DNA from: Methylomonas sp.
Lineage (GTDB): Bacteria > Pseudomonadota > Gammaproteobacteria > Methylococcales > Methylomonadaceae
Assembly (NCBI RefSeq): GCF_023228165.1
Contig: NZ_JALOBS010000028.1
Coordinates: forward strand, 3,918 to 67,917
Direction: 5' to 3'
Length of the DNA: 64,000 bases
The notes beneath the pieces were generated by a model that had not been told where the DNA came from, did no database searches, and saw only the letters and a program-made list of their open reading frames with translations. The position numbers and the translations under genes were made by a program. Below, one piece after another: positions 17,756-26,920 of this stretch. Each line of letters begins with the position of its first letter. Position 1 is the stretch's first letter.

Positions 17756-18143
17756 AATAATTTTCCCAGAAAAGCTAAAAATTAAGCGGTGCTAACATAT
17801 CATGCTTGCGCCGCTGAGGCATTAGGTAGAGCAATAAATCCGGAAACTCTATCAGCCAGGCAATCTAAGCGTCGCTTTGCGGCTCAAGTGCCGATAAGCG
17901 GCTCGAAGCCAAGACAGGGGCAAGATGACACTAAACCAACCAACATGGCCACGGCCGCCATGCGCCTAAAATGATGCAAACGAAACCAGGCCAACCGCGC
18001 CGACAAAATAAGCCGCAAGCCTATAACAGTGATGGCTCGCGTTTTTCGACTTTCGGGACATTTACTCGGGTGAGGCGGGTTCGGCACGCTCTATCTGGCG
18101 GGGCGATCATCCTGTTAATTAAGTGCGGATCATCAATATCGCG
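17756..18143. other. 388-base gap without a supported gene
   Basis: Short open frames exist on both strands (17789-17974 forward, 17884-18087 reverse) but have no recognisable motif and weak or absent ribosome sites. I see no tRNA, strong terminator or repeated element. It separates the HerA-like ATPase from the 3' end of tpm, both on the minus strand, so it probably holds the ATPase promoter near 17760-17810. Confidence 0.5.
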
Positions 18144-18821
18144 TTAGGCGGCTGATTGATTGGTGGATAGCCGGTATAGCTTGTATTCGGCGCGTTCCGC
18201 CGGGCGATCCGGTGCGTCGGGATTAAGCTCGAATACGCTTTCAATATGAGCCAGGTCGATGCGGAAATTCTTGGCGTAAAGCGCTGTAATCTCTTCACCA
18301 ACCTCCAGCGAATGGCTGAGGGTTTCATTTTTCGCGGCATCTTCGGTGGTCAGCAGAAAAATTTGGCTGCTATCCGGTATAATTTTCCGCAAGTGGGATA
18401 CATAGTGTTTACGTATGTCTTCCGGTAAAGCCGTGAGTGCCGCCCTGTCATATACCGTCTCAATATCGCCCAAATCGGCTGGCTTAAGTGCGAAATAATC
18501 CCCGCAGAGTATGCTGATTCTGCCGTGTTGCCACAGTGTAAATTGACCGACCCGCCGGCGATTGGGTTTTAAACCATTCTCTCGAAAAAAGTCCCCTACC
18601 GCGACGGGGCTTAACTCCACGCCGATAACTTGATGACCCTGATCGGCAAGCCAGATCATGTCCAGGCTTTTACCGCACAGAGGCACAAATACACGGCTGC
18701 CTAACGCCATATCCAGACCGGGCCAGAATCGGGTCAGGAAATGATTGAAGGTTTGCTGGTGAAAATCGATTTGCTGGTCGCGCCAGCATTGTAGCCAAAG
18801 TATGTTGTCGCGGCTGGTCAT
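18144..18821 (-). CDS. tpm: Thiopurine S-methyltransferase family protein
   Basis: 225-residue SAM-dependent methyltransferase of the TPMT family. Visible features: WLQCWRDQQIDFHQ at the N-terminus, the family signature RVFVPLCGKSLDMIWLADQGHQVIGVELSP (SAM-binding motif I), and IETVYDRAALTALPEDIRKHYV. Bacterial members methylate thiopurines and inorganic or organic selenium and tellurium compounds; the natural substrate is unclear. Apparently a single-gene unit, with about 250 non-coding bases upstream in which I see nothing definite. Confidence 0.93.
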   Translation of the reverse strand: MTSRDNILWLQCWRDQQIDFHQQTFNHFLTRFWPGLDMALGSRVFVPLCGKSLDMIWLADQGHQVIGVELSPVAVGDFFRENGLKPNRRRVGQFTLWQHGRISILCGDYFALKPADLGDIETVYDRAALTALPEDIRKHYVSHLRKIIPDSSQIFLLTTEDAAKNETLSHSLEVGEEITALYAKNFRIDLAHIESVFELNPDAPDRPAERAEYKLYRLSTNQSAA

Positions 18822-19074
18822 GATAGTTCCTGTTCATTTGGCCGGCAAAATGGGAGATAACGGCTCTTATACGGTGAATTGTATTAATGAGGCGGTAACA
18901 CCGGTCTGTAGAAGAAAAGACGCTGTCAAGGCGGCTGCGCCGGAATTTATATTGCTGCGGTGGCTTGCAGGGTATCACGTCGGATGCGGCGATGCCTAGC
19001 AAATGCCGTGTAATTCGGTTGGTTACCATCTAATAGGCGGATTCAGCGCGGTTACGTTTTCATTATCGGAAAGC

Positions 19075-19809
19075 TCAAGCCAACCTTTGCCCCTTTTCAG
19101 CCGAAACCAATCTCACGACTTTTTCTAGAGTCCAGGTTATCGAAATACGACTAATTAGTGTCAATACAATCGGAATGCCCGTTACCCAGAGTAAGTGATG
19201 GATATCCGGTGTGGCCAAGCCTAAAACCCAGGCCCGCACTAACGGCACAAGTACAGCGATAGTCAAATATAGCGGCAATGCCGTCGTCGCCACCAGTCTG
19301 AAATTTCTGCAACGAAAAGCCGACAGTTGTGCCCACAGACATAAAAAATACCCGGCAATGCCGATAAGTCTATGGCTGTCAGCGGCAGAGATTGCGGTAT
19401 GAAAAGCCAAGGGTTCTTGACAATATATACACAGCAAAATGCGCGCGCTATTGGCCAGCAAGGCCGTTAGCCATGCCGATAGCAAGACGCGGAGCACCAG
19501 GCGCATGGCAAACGGTTTGTTTCGCCACTGCCAAAAATAAGCCAGCAACGACATGATCAGAAAATTCATGCCGGCACAGGATTTGACAATGCTGATGCGA
19601 TGCAGCTTGTCCTGCCACAGGTAATTCGCATCGAGTTCGAAATCTAAGTCGCTAAACGCTTCCAGCAGCAACACCAGCGGATAAAGTAGCCATTGCAATT
19701 GCGCGGCGCTGGCCGCGCTGTAAAACTGTTTTAAAGTCAGTGCCAGGATTGCTGCGCACAGCCAGTAGACTGTGCGCAGGCGACGGCTGGTGTAGCAACG
19801 CTCAGGCAT
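19075..19809 (-). CDS. Exosortase-family transpeptidase, XrtK-like
   Basis: 244-residue multi-spanning membrane protein. The exosortase catalytic triad is complete: C78 in KSCAGMNF, R123 in ANSARILL and H146 in DSHRLIGIAGYF, each next to a hydrophobic helix. Exosortases cleave and transfer substrates that carry a short Pro-containing motif, a transmembrane helix and a basic tail. The compact size and CAGMN motif resemble the stand-alone subgroup named exosortase K, but I cannot confirm the subgroup without a profile search. Its start overlaps the end of the VIT-VWA gene by 8 bases, and that protein's C-terminus has exactly such a sorting-signal layout, so it is the likely dedicated substrate. 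Confidence 0.82.
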   Translation of the reverse strand: MPERCYTSRRLRTVYWLCAAILALTLKQFYSAASAAQLQWLLYPLVLLLEAFSDLDFELDANYLWQDKLHRISIVKSCAGMNFLIMSLLAYFWQWRNKPFAMRLVLRVLLSAWLTALLANSARILLCIYCQEPLAFHTAISAADSHRLIGIAGYFLCLWAQLSAFRCRNFRLVATTALPLYLTIAVLVPLVRAWVLGLATPDIHHLLWVTGIPIVLTLISRISITWTLEKVVRLVSAEKGQRLA

Positions 19810-21802
19810 CGGCTTGATCCTTCAGCCAGCGCTCGTAGCCATAGCAGGCCAATAGCAGCAGTATCAGAATGGCCAGCTCGGGTTCAGGCATCGGTGTCGA
19901 AGCCAGTGCGCTTACTTCCACGCCTTGCGGCAATGGTAAAGCCTGCTGCACATTTTTAGCCTGACTGTCCGGATTGGCGATGACTTCATCGACAGCGATA
20001 AACGAGGTGTAGCGGCTGAGCAAGGAATATTTCAGGGCCAAATCTACAATCGCCGTACGATGCAATTCCACCTCATTACCGGCCCAATCCGACAAACGCA
20101 TTAGCCGATGGCGGGCCCATAATACCGGCAACAATTCGGCACGGTTGTCATGTTGCGCTTCCCGTAATGGCAGTGCGACTGTATAGATGTCCGACGCGGC
20201 AGTACCGCTTAATACCAAGCCTGCCGAGTCGCTTTCGGTGCGATATTTGCCGAATACCACAATCGGTCGCTCGGCCAGAAGCAGCGGAATCTCGACGGGT
20301 TCCATGTCATACAGTTCGACGCCATCGCCTTGTAAACGGATATTGCTCAACAGTGGAGATTCCACATAACGGCGGAAACGCGCACTGACATCAGCCACCT
20401 GGTTTTGTTGAGTGACTACAAAAGATTCGCCAGCCCCGGCCTGGGCCATGGATTCGATCAGATAACGGTTCACCGAACTACCGATGCCGAAAGCAAACAA
20501 ATTGCTGGCGTTCAAGTTTTTGCCGATCAAGTCGTAGGCATCGCGCTCGGCATTGACGTAGCCGTCTGTCGCCACTACGACACTGCGCGCCGTTTCCTGA
20601 TTTCGGGGCATGGCATAAGCCGTTTGCAGCGCATTCACCAGCTCGGTACCGCCACCGCCTGCATAATTGTTCAGACTGGCCAGGGCATTTTGAATATTAG
20701 CGGGTGAGGCCGGCACCGGCGTTGGGGAGAATACTTCCGAGCCGCCGGAGAAGAACAGGATATTGAAGGTTTCGTGCGGTTTCAGGTCGCTTAGCAAGCG
20801 CCGCATCAAGGTTTTGGCAGTATCCAGCGGAAAGCCGTGCATGGAACCGGATACATCCAATACAAAAATATACTCGCGGCGCATGATTTGCTCGGCGTTT
20901 ACCCGCTGCGGCGGCTGCACCATCGCCAAAAAGAAGTTTTCATCGCCTTGGCTGTACGTCATCAGCCCGGACATGATTTGATTGCCCTGCAAGCGAAACT
21001 TCAAGATAAAGTCGCGGTTGCCGGCTTCGGTTTCGGATGAGGCCAACGTGATCTGTGCCGATTTGGCATCGCGCCAGTCGGTTTGGATTTTATGTTGGGT
21101 TGATATCAGATCCTTAACGGCGATAGGGCTGTCCAATGTCACTTTGATCGAGGTTTGTGTAGCCGCCGGATTGCTGCCGTCTTGACTATTGGCCGCATAG
21201 GGATTGGCGAGCCAGGCGGCGTCGGTAGCCACTTGGAACGGATCGCTACCGTAACGCGGGCCCACCACGGTCGGATACACGAACTGGTAAATGCCTTGTT
21301 CCGGCACCAGCAGCTCGCTGTAGATCAGTTCCAGCTCGATATCGTCGCCGGGCATCAGATTAGCCGTTTCCATCATGAATACATTCGGCCGCTGCTGTTC
21401 CAGCAAGGACGCGCGTTTGCCTTGGGCTTTGGCTGTTTCAAAGTCCTGTTTGGCCTGCTGCTTTTCCTTGATTTTGGCCTTGATCACGCGCTCGCCGATT
21501 TTTATCGTCAAACCATGCACCGCGGCGCGGGTTGAGCCTGGAAACACGTAACGGGCGTTAATCGGCCGCGTGCCGGCATTCCGGTAATGCTGCGTCACCG
21601 TGACCTGGGCAATCGGGCCATTGATGCGGACTTCGGCGTGGCTGGATTTTAACGGCAATTGATCCAGCGCCGGGTCGCCGTCCGGTATCCAAAGCCGCGG
21701 CGTCAGCGTTTGTGCGCAATCGTCGCAGCCCAGTTCGGCGTGGGCCGTGGATAACAAGACTGCCAAGCCGCAGCCGATGAACAATAAAATTATGCGGTAC
21801 AT
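19802..21802 (-). CDS. VIT and VWA domain protein with a C-terminal exosortase sorting signal
   Basis: 666 residues. A signal peptide ends about residue 22 (TAHA). The VIT (inter-alpha-trypsin inhibitor) domain spans roughly 45-175 with YVFPGS and QGKRASLLEQQRPNVF. The von Willebrand A domain follows with an intact MIDAS motif DVSGSMHG (D316, S318, S320) and ATDGYVNAERD. The last 29 residues form an MPEPE motif (638-642), a leucine-rich helix and a charged ERWLKD tail, the architecture of PEP-CTERM-type sorting signals. VIT-VWA proteins with a C-terminal LPXTG-like signal are the single targets of dedicated sortases in marine proteobacteria; here an exosortase gene overlaps instead. Probably an envelope-anchored, metal-dependent adhesion protein; the ligand is unknown. 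Confidence 0.86.
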   Translation of the reverse strand: MYRIILLFIGCGLAVLLSTAHAELGCDDCAQTLTPRLWIPDGDPALDQLPLKSSHAEVRINGPIAQVTVTQHYRNAGTRPINARYVFPGSTRAAVHGLTIKIGERVIKAKIKEKQQAKQDFETAKAQGKRASLLEQQRPNVFMMETANLMPGDDIELELIYSELLVPEQGIYQFVYPTVVGPRYGSDPFQVATDAAWLANPYAANSQDGSNPAATQTSIKVTLDSPIAVKDLISTQHKIQTDWRDAKSAQITLASSETEAGNRDFILKFRLQGNQIMSGLMTYSQGDENFFLAMVQPPQRVNAEQIMRREYIFVLDVSGSMHGFPLDTAKTLMRRLLSDLKPHETFNILFFSGGSEVFSPTPVPASPANIQNALASLNNYAGGGGTELVNALQTAYAMPRNQETARSVVVATDGYVNAERDAYDLIGKNLNASNLFAFGIGSSVNRYLIESMAQAGAGESFVVTQQNQVADVSARFRRYVESPLLSNIRLQGDGVELYDMEPVEIPLLLAERPIVVFGKYRTESDSAGLVLSGTAASDIYTVALPLREAQHDNRAELLPVLWARHRLMRLSDWAGNEVELHRTAIVDLALKYSLLSRYTSFIAVDEVIANPDSQAKNVQQALPLPQGVEVSALASTPMPEPELAILILLLLACYGYERWLKDQADA

Positions 21803-22000
21803 GATGCCTCCTGGTATTTCGGTTTAAGGTGAAACCAGGATAAACAGGCATGATGTGGGTTTTATGCGGCGAATGTGTGATTTGGATGTGGAATGTGTGT
21901 GGGAAGATATTGGCTATCTGGCAAACAAGACCAGTGGTCTGCTTTGGTGTGAAGCGGATTGTTACTTTTAGATTAGAAGGTTAGATTACGTTAATCGGAT

Positions 22001-22423
22001 CTACGCGGAGTCTTTTGTCTCTCCAGAAGCATGGAAGCGGTTCAGGTAGGCTGCAAGCAGTATGGCTGGCAATACCAGAATTACTTCCATCAGTAAAAGC
22101 AGAGCTAAATTGACCGTTGCTTCTGAATAATGGCTCTCAAATGCTTGCGGTAGACTGGCGATTGGTATGACAAAAAGTGCGCTGATTCCGTATAGGCGTG
22201 CACGGCGAGAATATTTAGCGCCAAGTCGAATATTGATTACCCAAGCAACAGACATCTGGAAAAGCGCGCTGATAGCTGACAACCAGACAAGAAACACAAT
22301 TGCGCTCAATAAACCTGCTCTGGAGAAAATCATTGTCAGTCCAAATATAGCGGCAATCGCTCCCCAGCCTGAGAGACCGTAGCAGGTAATTATGATTAGC
22401 AAGCGTACTAAACGAGTGATCAT
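22001..22423 (-). CDS. Small four-helix membrane protein, unknown function
   Basis: 140 residues, not recognised. Four hydrophobic segments can be counted (about residues 5-32, 38-62, 78-95 and 105-128), with the basic loop RLGAKYSRRARLYG between the second and third, and a polar tail. No catalytic motif is visible. It lies between creC and the VIT-VWA gene on the same strand with gaps of about 170 and 200 bases, so co-transcription is possible but not obvious. Confidence 0.55.
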   Translation of the reverse strand: MITRLVRLLIIITCYGLSGWGAIAAIFGLTMIFSRAGLLSAIVFLVWLSAISALFQMSVAWVINIRLGAKYSRRARLYGISALFVIPIASLPQAFESHYSEATVNLALLLLMEVILVLPAILLAAYLNRFHASGETKDSA

Positions 22424-22592
22424 GGATAAACTGGGCCAGATAGGGGGGGGGCTCGCTTTTTGTGCCCACGCGGATTTAAGGTAATTGCTCGATAATGGTG
22501 GGCAGAAAAGCCTTGCCCACCCTACATTGTTTTCGAGATTTCAAGATCGCGGGCGATTATCCGGTATCGGTTTGTATTTTGCCATCGGCTAT

Positions 22593-24035
22593 TCAATTGG
22601 CCGGAAACACCAGGGTTGCTTCTGTGCCGCCTTGGCCGGAGATCAGCGTCGCCGTCCCCTGATGCAACTCCATCACTTCCCTCACAAAGCTTAGGCCCAA
22701 ACCCGAATTGCGGGTTTGGCTGTCGGGGCGGGGTAGGGAGTAGAAGCGTTCGAACAGTCTGTCTTGGGCGTAATCGGGTATGCCGGGGCCTTGGTCGTGG
22801 ACGATGATAACGGTTCGATTCGGCTCGGCGATGACGCTGAGCGTGATTTGGCCGCCGACGGCGGAGAAGCCGATGGCATTGTCGAGGATGTTGAACAAGG
22901 CTTGCCGGATCAAAAAGCGTTCGCCGACTAAGGTCACGTCATTGATTGCGGTTATGACCAGCGTCAGCTGTTTTTGCCGCAGGGCGGCGTGCAGCGCTAC
23001 GGCGATTTCCTCTACGATCTCCTCCAGCGCCAGCGGCTTTTTATCGACCACGCCTTGCCGATTTTCCACCGCGGCCAGTTCCAGCAAACGCTGAATCAAA
23101 TTCAAGGCGCGTTCATTTTCCGTTTGGATATTGCGGATAAAGCGTTGGCGTTGCAGAACAGGCATGTCCTCTAACGATAACTCCGCCGACGCCTTGATCG
23201 AAGTTAACGGACTTTTCAGTTCATGCGCCAGGGTTTGCGTGTAGCGTTCGATGTATTGCTTACCATCCAACGCTTGCCGCATGGCGGCAATGGCGTCCGC
23301 GACACTGCCGATTTCGTTGTCGCCCAGATTTGGCGTGGACAGGGTTTCGCCCTGAGCGATGCGTTGGGCAAATTGCGCCACTTGAAATAGCGGTCGGCTG
23401 ATCCATAGATACAGCATGGTCACCGTCAGCAGCACCAGCACCGCGACACCGGCTACCGCCCATAGCAAATCGCGGCGGGCGGTGAGGATGAATCGGCTAA
23501 CATTGACCTTGGGTTTGCCGACGCTAAGGACTCCCACCAAATCGTCGTCCCGATAAATCGGCGCGGCCACGTAAGCGATGGAGCGGGCTTCCAGTTCATC
23601 ACGCCGTAAGGGAATTTCAGTCAGTGGTGACGAGCGCACGCCGTATCGGCCTTGCAAAGTCAGGTACACATCCCGCCATTTGGAAAAATTCTGGCCGACC
23701 GCCTTGTAGTAACTGTCGAAGATTACAATGCCTTTACTGTCGGTGATGTAGACCCGGATATCGATATTGTTTTTATGCAAACCATAAATGTCCGCCTGTG
23801 GATCACGCTGGTAGACGCGCTGCAAAGCGAACTGCAGGCGGTTGAAATCGGGATCGGGCTTGTTGAATTCCTGGCCGGCGATTTCCGCCAGGATGTTGGC
23901 CATGTCCACCAAGGGCTCTTCAAAGGATTGGTAATAGCGCGGCCGTAATTCCAGGCTTAGCCAGCGTTCCAACGCAAAAAAGCCGCTGGCCAAGGCCAGA
24001 AAAAATACCAGTAGGATACGGGAGCGAACCGTCAT
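22593..24035 (-). CDS. creC: Sensor histidine kinase, CreC type
   Basis: 480-residue membrane sensor. One N-terminal helix (about 5-25), a periplasmic CreC sensor domain (to about 185) containing VYITDSKGIVIFDSYYKAVGQ and LVGVLSVGKP, a second helix (about 189-212), HAMP, and the kinase core. The H box is TLAHELKSPLTSIKASAE, the N box FNILDNAIGFS, the G boxes DQGPGIPDY and SGLGLSFV. The RLFERFYSLPRP segment is nearly that of E. coli CreC. Three bases separate it from creB upstream. There is no creD gene; a membrane protein and the VIT-VWA/exosortase genes follow instead. The signal sensed is not established for this family. Confidence 0.9.
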   Translation of the reverse strand: MTVRSRILLVFFLALASGFFALERWLSLELRPRYYQSFEEPLVDMANILAEIAGQEFNKPDPDFNRLQFALQRVYQRDPQADIYGLHKNNIDIRVYITDSKGIVIFDSYYKAVGQNFSKWRDVYLTLQGRYGVRSSPLTEIPLRRDELEARSIAYVAAPIYRDDDLVGVLSVGKPKVNVSRFILTARRDLLWAVAGVAVLVLLTVTMLYLWISRPLFQVAQFAQRIAQGETLSTPNLGDNEIGSVADAIAAMRQALDGKQYIERYTQTLAHELKSPLTSIKASAELSLEDMPVLQRQRFIRNIQTENERALNLIQRLLELAAVENRQGVVDKKPLALEEIVEEIAVALHAALRQKQLTLVITAINDVTLVGERFLIRQALFNILDNAIGFSAVGGQITLSVIAEPNRTVIIVHDQGPGIPDYAQDRLFERFYSLPRPDSQTRNSGLGLSFVREVMELHQGTATLISGQGGTEATLVFPAN

Positions 24036-24038
24036 GGT

Positions 24039-24731
24039 TTATTGCAGCGAATAACCAATGCCGCGATGGGTTTTAATGGCGTCCTCGCCGGGACGTACCG
24101 CATTCAGCTTGGCGCGTAAAGCTTTGATGTGGGTGTCTATGGCCCGGTCCAAACGATGTTCGGGGGCGTCCCAGCAGCGGAGCAATAATTCCTCCCGGTT
24201 GAAGATGCGTTGCGGCTGTTGGACTAACGTGCGCAACAGGCGAAATTCATGTGGCGTCAAAGTCAAACGGTTGCCGTGGTAGCGAATCTCGAAGCTTTCC
24301 GGATTGACTTGGAAACGCGGATCGCCTGCCGTGGCGGCTAGGGATGCCGTGGGTGGTTGACTGCGGCGCAACACCGCGCGTACTCGGGCACATAATTCTC
24401 TCGGGCTGAAGGGCTTGCCGATATAGTCATCGGCGCCCAGTTCCAAGCCCACCACGCGATCCACTTCCTCGCTACGGGCGGTCAGAAATATTACCGCCGG
24501 CGGTGTTTCCAGTCGGGTTTGCAGACTACGGAATACTTCGAAACCATTGCCATCCGGTAAGCCTATGTCCAGCAAAACCAATTGCGGTCTCAGGGTTTCC
24601 GCGCAGGCTATGCCATCCCGGCCGGTGGCTCGCCAATGGGGCTGAAAACCGTCCGTACTCAGTGCATAGCAGATGGTTTCGGCAATGGCTGCTTCGTCTT
24701 CAATGATAAGAACGGTACGCGTATCGGTCAT
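24039..24731 (-). CDS. creB: OmpR-family response regulator, CreB type
   Basis: 230 residues: an N-terminal receiver domain opening MTDTRTVLIIEDEAAIAE, with the phospho-acceptor in VLLDIGLPDG, the conserved FLTARS threonine and the DDYIGKPFSP lysine; then a winged-helix DNA-binding domain with RLTLTPHEFRLLRTL and DRAIDTHIKALRAKL. It forms an operon with creC. The ATG at 24731 has a GGAAA ribosome site 6 bases upstream and fits the receiver start, better than the ATG four codons earlier. I found no copy of the E. coli CreB box (TTCAC, six bases, TTCAC) in the gap before the VIT-VWA gene. Confidence 0.9.
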   Translation of the reverse strand: MTDTRTVLIIEDEAAIAETICYALSTDGFQPHWRATGRDGIACAETLRPQLVLLDIGLPDGNGFEVFRSLQTRLETPPAVIFLTARSEEVDRVVGLELGADDYIGKPFSPRELCARVRAVLRRSQPPTASLAATAGDPRFQVNPESFEIRYHGNRLTLTPHEFRLLRTLVQQPQRIFNREELLLRCWDAPEHRLDRAIDTHIKALRAKLNAVRPGEDAIKTHRGIGYSLQ

Positions 24732-24890
24732 GGGCTTTTCCAATATTTGCAGTCTTTGTCCGGCGCGGAATTAATCGCAAGTTATCAATCCGACTCTAAA
24801 CGTCGAAATGCGCAATGCATAACCTTAGCACGCTTGAGCACCATTCAGGCAAACGGCTACTTGTGCTGAATTCAGTTATTTTAGATTAGT

Positions 24891-26207
24891 TTAGGCGGAA
24901 ATCGCTTGTCCAGGCGCCAGGGCTTTCGGCACCACAACGACTTGGGCAAAGCCGCCGCCGGGCGTGCGAAAGTTGGTGGTTTGGCCTTGATAGAGGCGGG
25001 CGCAAACGGTTTGGGATTGGCCTTGGTAGACATAGTGGCGCAAATCCAGTTTCAACTCCACCGATTGGTCGCTAATTTGTAATTGCCGTTCGCTGGGTTG
25101 TACCAGTGCTTGCGCCACGTAATCGGTTTGTAATATTTCGCCGAATACCCGCCGGGTCAGTTTGTCGCCGCGATAGGCCGCTTTGCTGCCGTAACCTTTG
25201 GCCGGTTTGAAAAACAACTGTTTGCGTTGCAACCAGACGTCATCGGCGTGCTGTTCTTCGACCCGTATGGTATGTGCGATACCTTGCAACAGGACGGTTT
25301 GGGTGGCCTTGTCGACCCCCAGAGCCTGCAGGACAACGGGATCGGTTAACAGGGCCAGATTGCGTTTGTCGGCATATAAGGCATGGTTTCTGGGGTGCGG
25401 CGTCACAACGACTGCGCCAGCCAGATAGGCTTGCAGCAGCGCCTGTTGCGCCGGCAGTTCCAGGGCAAAATCGGTCAGGCGGTTATAGACCAGATCGATG
25501 GCGGTTTCTCCATGCCACAACTTGCCGTCGCGGAAGGTCAACTCGCGCGGGTCGCAAATCGGGGCGTTAATACCATGCTTTGCGAACAGATTTTGAAACA
25601 GCAAAAACTCCGGCAACATATATTGCTGGTCGGGTTCTTCGTCGACGATGGCGATGTTTAGCAAAGCTTGCGCATTGCCTTCCTGTCGCCATTCGGTTTC
25701 AAACATGTCGATAATGGTTTGCTCACTAGTCAATGCGCTGTTGGGAAAATCCAGTTGGCAAGGGCAGCTTTCACAGGCGTTGTGGGCCTTGGCCAGTAAC
25801 AGATTGATCAAAGCGCCGCCGGCATTGGTGTTGATCTCGATTAATTTCGGACCTGCATCGTCAAGATGAAAGTCGTAACCCAGGAATACGCCGCTGGCCT
25901 TGGGCTGGAAGCGGGCCGATCGCGGCGCATATGCCAGCACGCGTTGCTGATAAGCAGGCAGCGCGATTACCCGTTCGATCGCGTCTATGATGTCACGTTG
26001 CTTTTGCAGGCTGGTTTCCGCAACAAAGACTGCTACGTCGGAGATCATATGCGGCCGGTCTTCGCAAATCATTTGGCAGAGACTGTCGCCGTGCGTTTGC
26101 GCCGATAATTCCCGCCGTAATTGCTGCCGGTTCAGCGACAGGCAATGACAGTCGCGGTTGAGTTGTTTGGCGCGCTGCAGTCCCAGGTGGTTATCGAAAA
26201 CAGTCAT
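24891..26207 (-). CDS. ATP-grasp-like protein of unknown function
   Basis: 438 residues. I do not recognise a named family, but the elements suggest a circularly permuted or glutathione-synthase-like ATP-grasp ligase: GPKLIEINTNAGGALIN resembles the magnesium/ATP-binding core, and KQLFFKPAKGYGSKAAYRGDKL resembles the nucleotide-binding lysine strand and loop. A cysteine pair ACESCPC lies near residue 148. No signal peptide or membrane helix. It stands alone between creB and the yajQ-family gene on the same strand, with gaps of 159 and 86 bases. A peptide- or amide-ligase activity is possible; the substrate is unknown. Confidence 0.6.
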   Translation of the reverse strand: MTVFDNHLGLQRAKQLNRDCHCLSLNRQQLRRELSAQTHGDSLCQMICEDRPHMISDVAVFVAETSLQKQRDIIDAIERVIALPAYQQRVLAYAPRSARFQPKASGVFLGYDFHLDDAGPKLIEINTNAGGALINLLLAKAHNACESCPCQLDFPNSALTSEQTIIDMFETEWRQEGNAQALLNIAIVDEEPDQQYMLPEFLLFQNLFAKHGINAPICDPRELTFRDGKLWHGETAIDLVYNRLTDFALELPAQQALLQAYLAGAVVVTPHPRNHALYADKRNLALLTDPVVLQALGVDKATQTVLLQGIAHTIRVEEQHADDVWLQRKQLFFKPAKGYGSKAAYRGDKLTRRVFGEILQTDYVAQALVQPSERQLQISDQSVELKLDLRHYVYQGQSQTVCARLYQGQTTNFRTPGGGFAQVVVVPKALAPGQAISA

Positions 26208-26293
26208 GCGGAGAGAATGGAATGCGGTTTGAAAAATAAAGCCGGCGGTGCGGAATATGTTGCACAGCCGGCAATAACGGAATGGGGCGGCGC

Positions 26294-26776
26294 TTAATCG
26301 CGGAAGTTGTTGAATTGCAGCGGTTGTCCGACATCTTCGCTGCGCAGCATTTGTATCACGTCCTGTAAGTCGTCGCGTTTTTTACCGGTGACGCGCAGTT
26401 TATCGCCGTTGATGGCGGTTTGTACTTTCAGCTTTTTATCTTTAATCAATTTGACGATTTTTTTCGCCATGTCGCTCTCTATGCCTTGCTTCAAGGCAAT
26501 GGATTGCTGGGCGGATTTACCGGTATCTTGTATTTTACCGCTTTCCAGGCTCGCAATATCGATGCCGCGTTTACCCATCTTGGCGTACAGGATAGGCAGC
26601 ATTTGCTGTAGTTGGAAAGTTGATTCGGCTTTCATGAGGATGTTGTCGTCCTGTTGCTCAAAGCTGGCATTGCTGCCCTTGAAGTCGAAGCGAGTGGCGA
26701 CTTCTTTGTTAGCCTGATCAACGGCGTTGGTCACTTCGTGACTGTCCAGTTCGGATACGATATCGAATGATGGCAT
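26294..26776 (-). CDS. yajQ: YajQ-family nucleotide-binding protein
   Basis: 160 residues. The opening MPSFDIVSELDSHEV and the segments VATRFDFKGS, KKIVKLIKDKKLKVQ and VTGKKRDDLQ are diagnostic of the YajQ/DUF520 family with its two RRM-like half domains. Homologues in Xanthomonas bind cyclic di-GMP and modulate a transcription factor; others bind nucleotides or RNA. The ATG at 26776 gives the conserved start; the frame runs five codons further upstream without family match. Confidence 0.94.
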   Translation of the reverse strand: MPSFDIVSELDSHEVTNAVDQANKEVATRFDFKGSNASFEQQDDNILMKAESTFQLQQMLPILYAKMGKRGIDIASLESGKIQDTGKSAQQSIALKQGIESDMAKKIVKLIKDKKLKVQTAINGDKLRVTGKKRDDLQDVIQMLRSEDVGQPLQFNNFRD

Positions 26777-26920
26777 AGTGTTGATTTGCAAGTGGAAAAA
26801 GGCGGATCACTATAAAGGCGATACGAAATGAATTCAACCTCAATCTGGAGGTCGGCAATCTCGGACCGATTGGGTTACACTGGTTCGGAAATATTTTAGA
26901 CAGTATCAATGGGGGGAGTA

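Noticed and set aside
17884..18087. 67-residue reverse open frame in the HerA-ATPase/tpm gap
   Set aside because: No recognisable motif or homology, no ribosome site, and arginine-rich composition typical of chance frames.
18670..19029. 119-residue reverse open frame overlapping the tpm start
   Set aside because: Half of it lies inside tpm in another frame, composition is unlike a real protein, and no ribosome site is visible.
21803..22000. CreB box (TTCAC, six bases, TTCAC) before the VIT-VWA gene
   Set aside because: Searched by eye on both strands; single GTGAA half-sites occur, but no correctly spaced pair.
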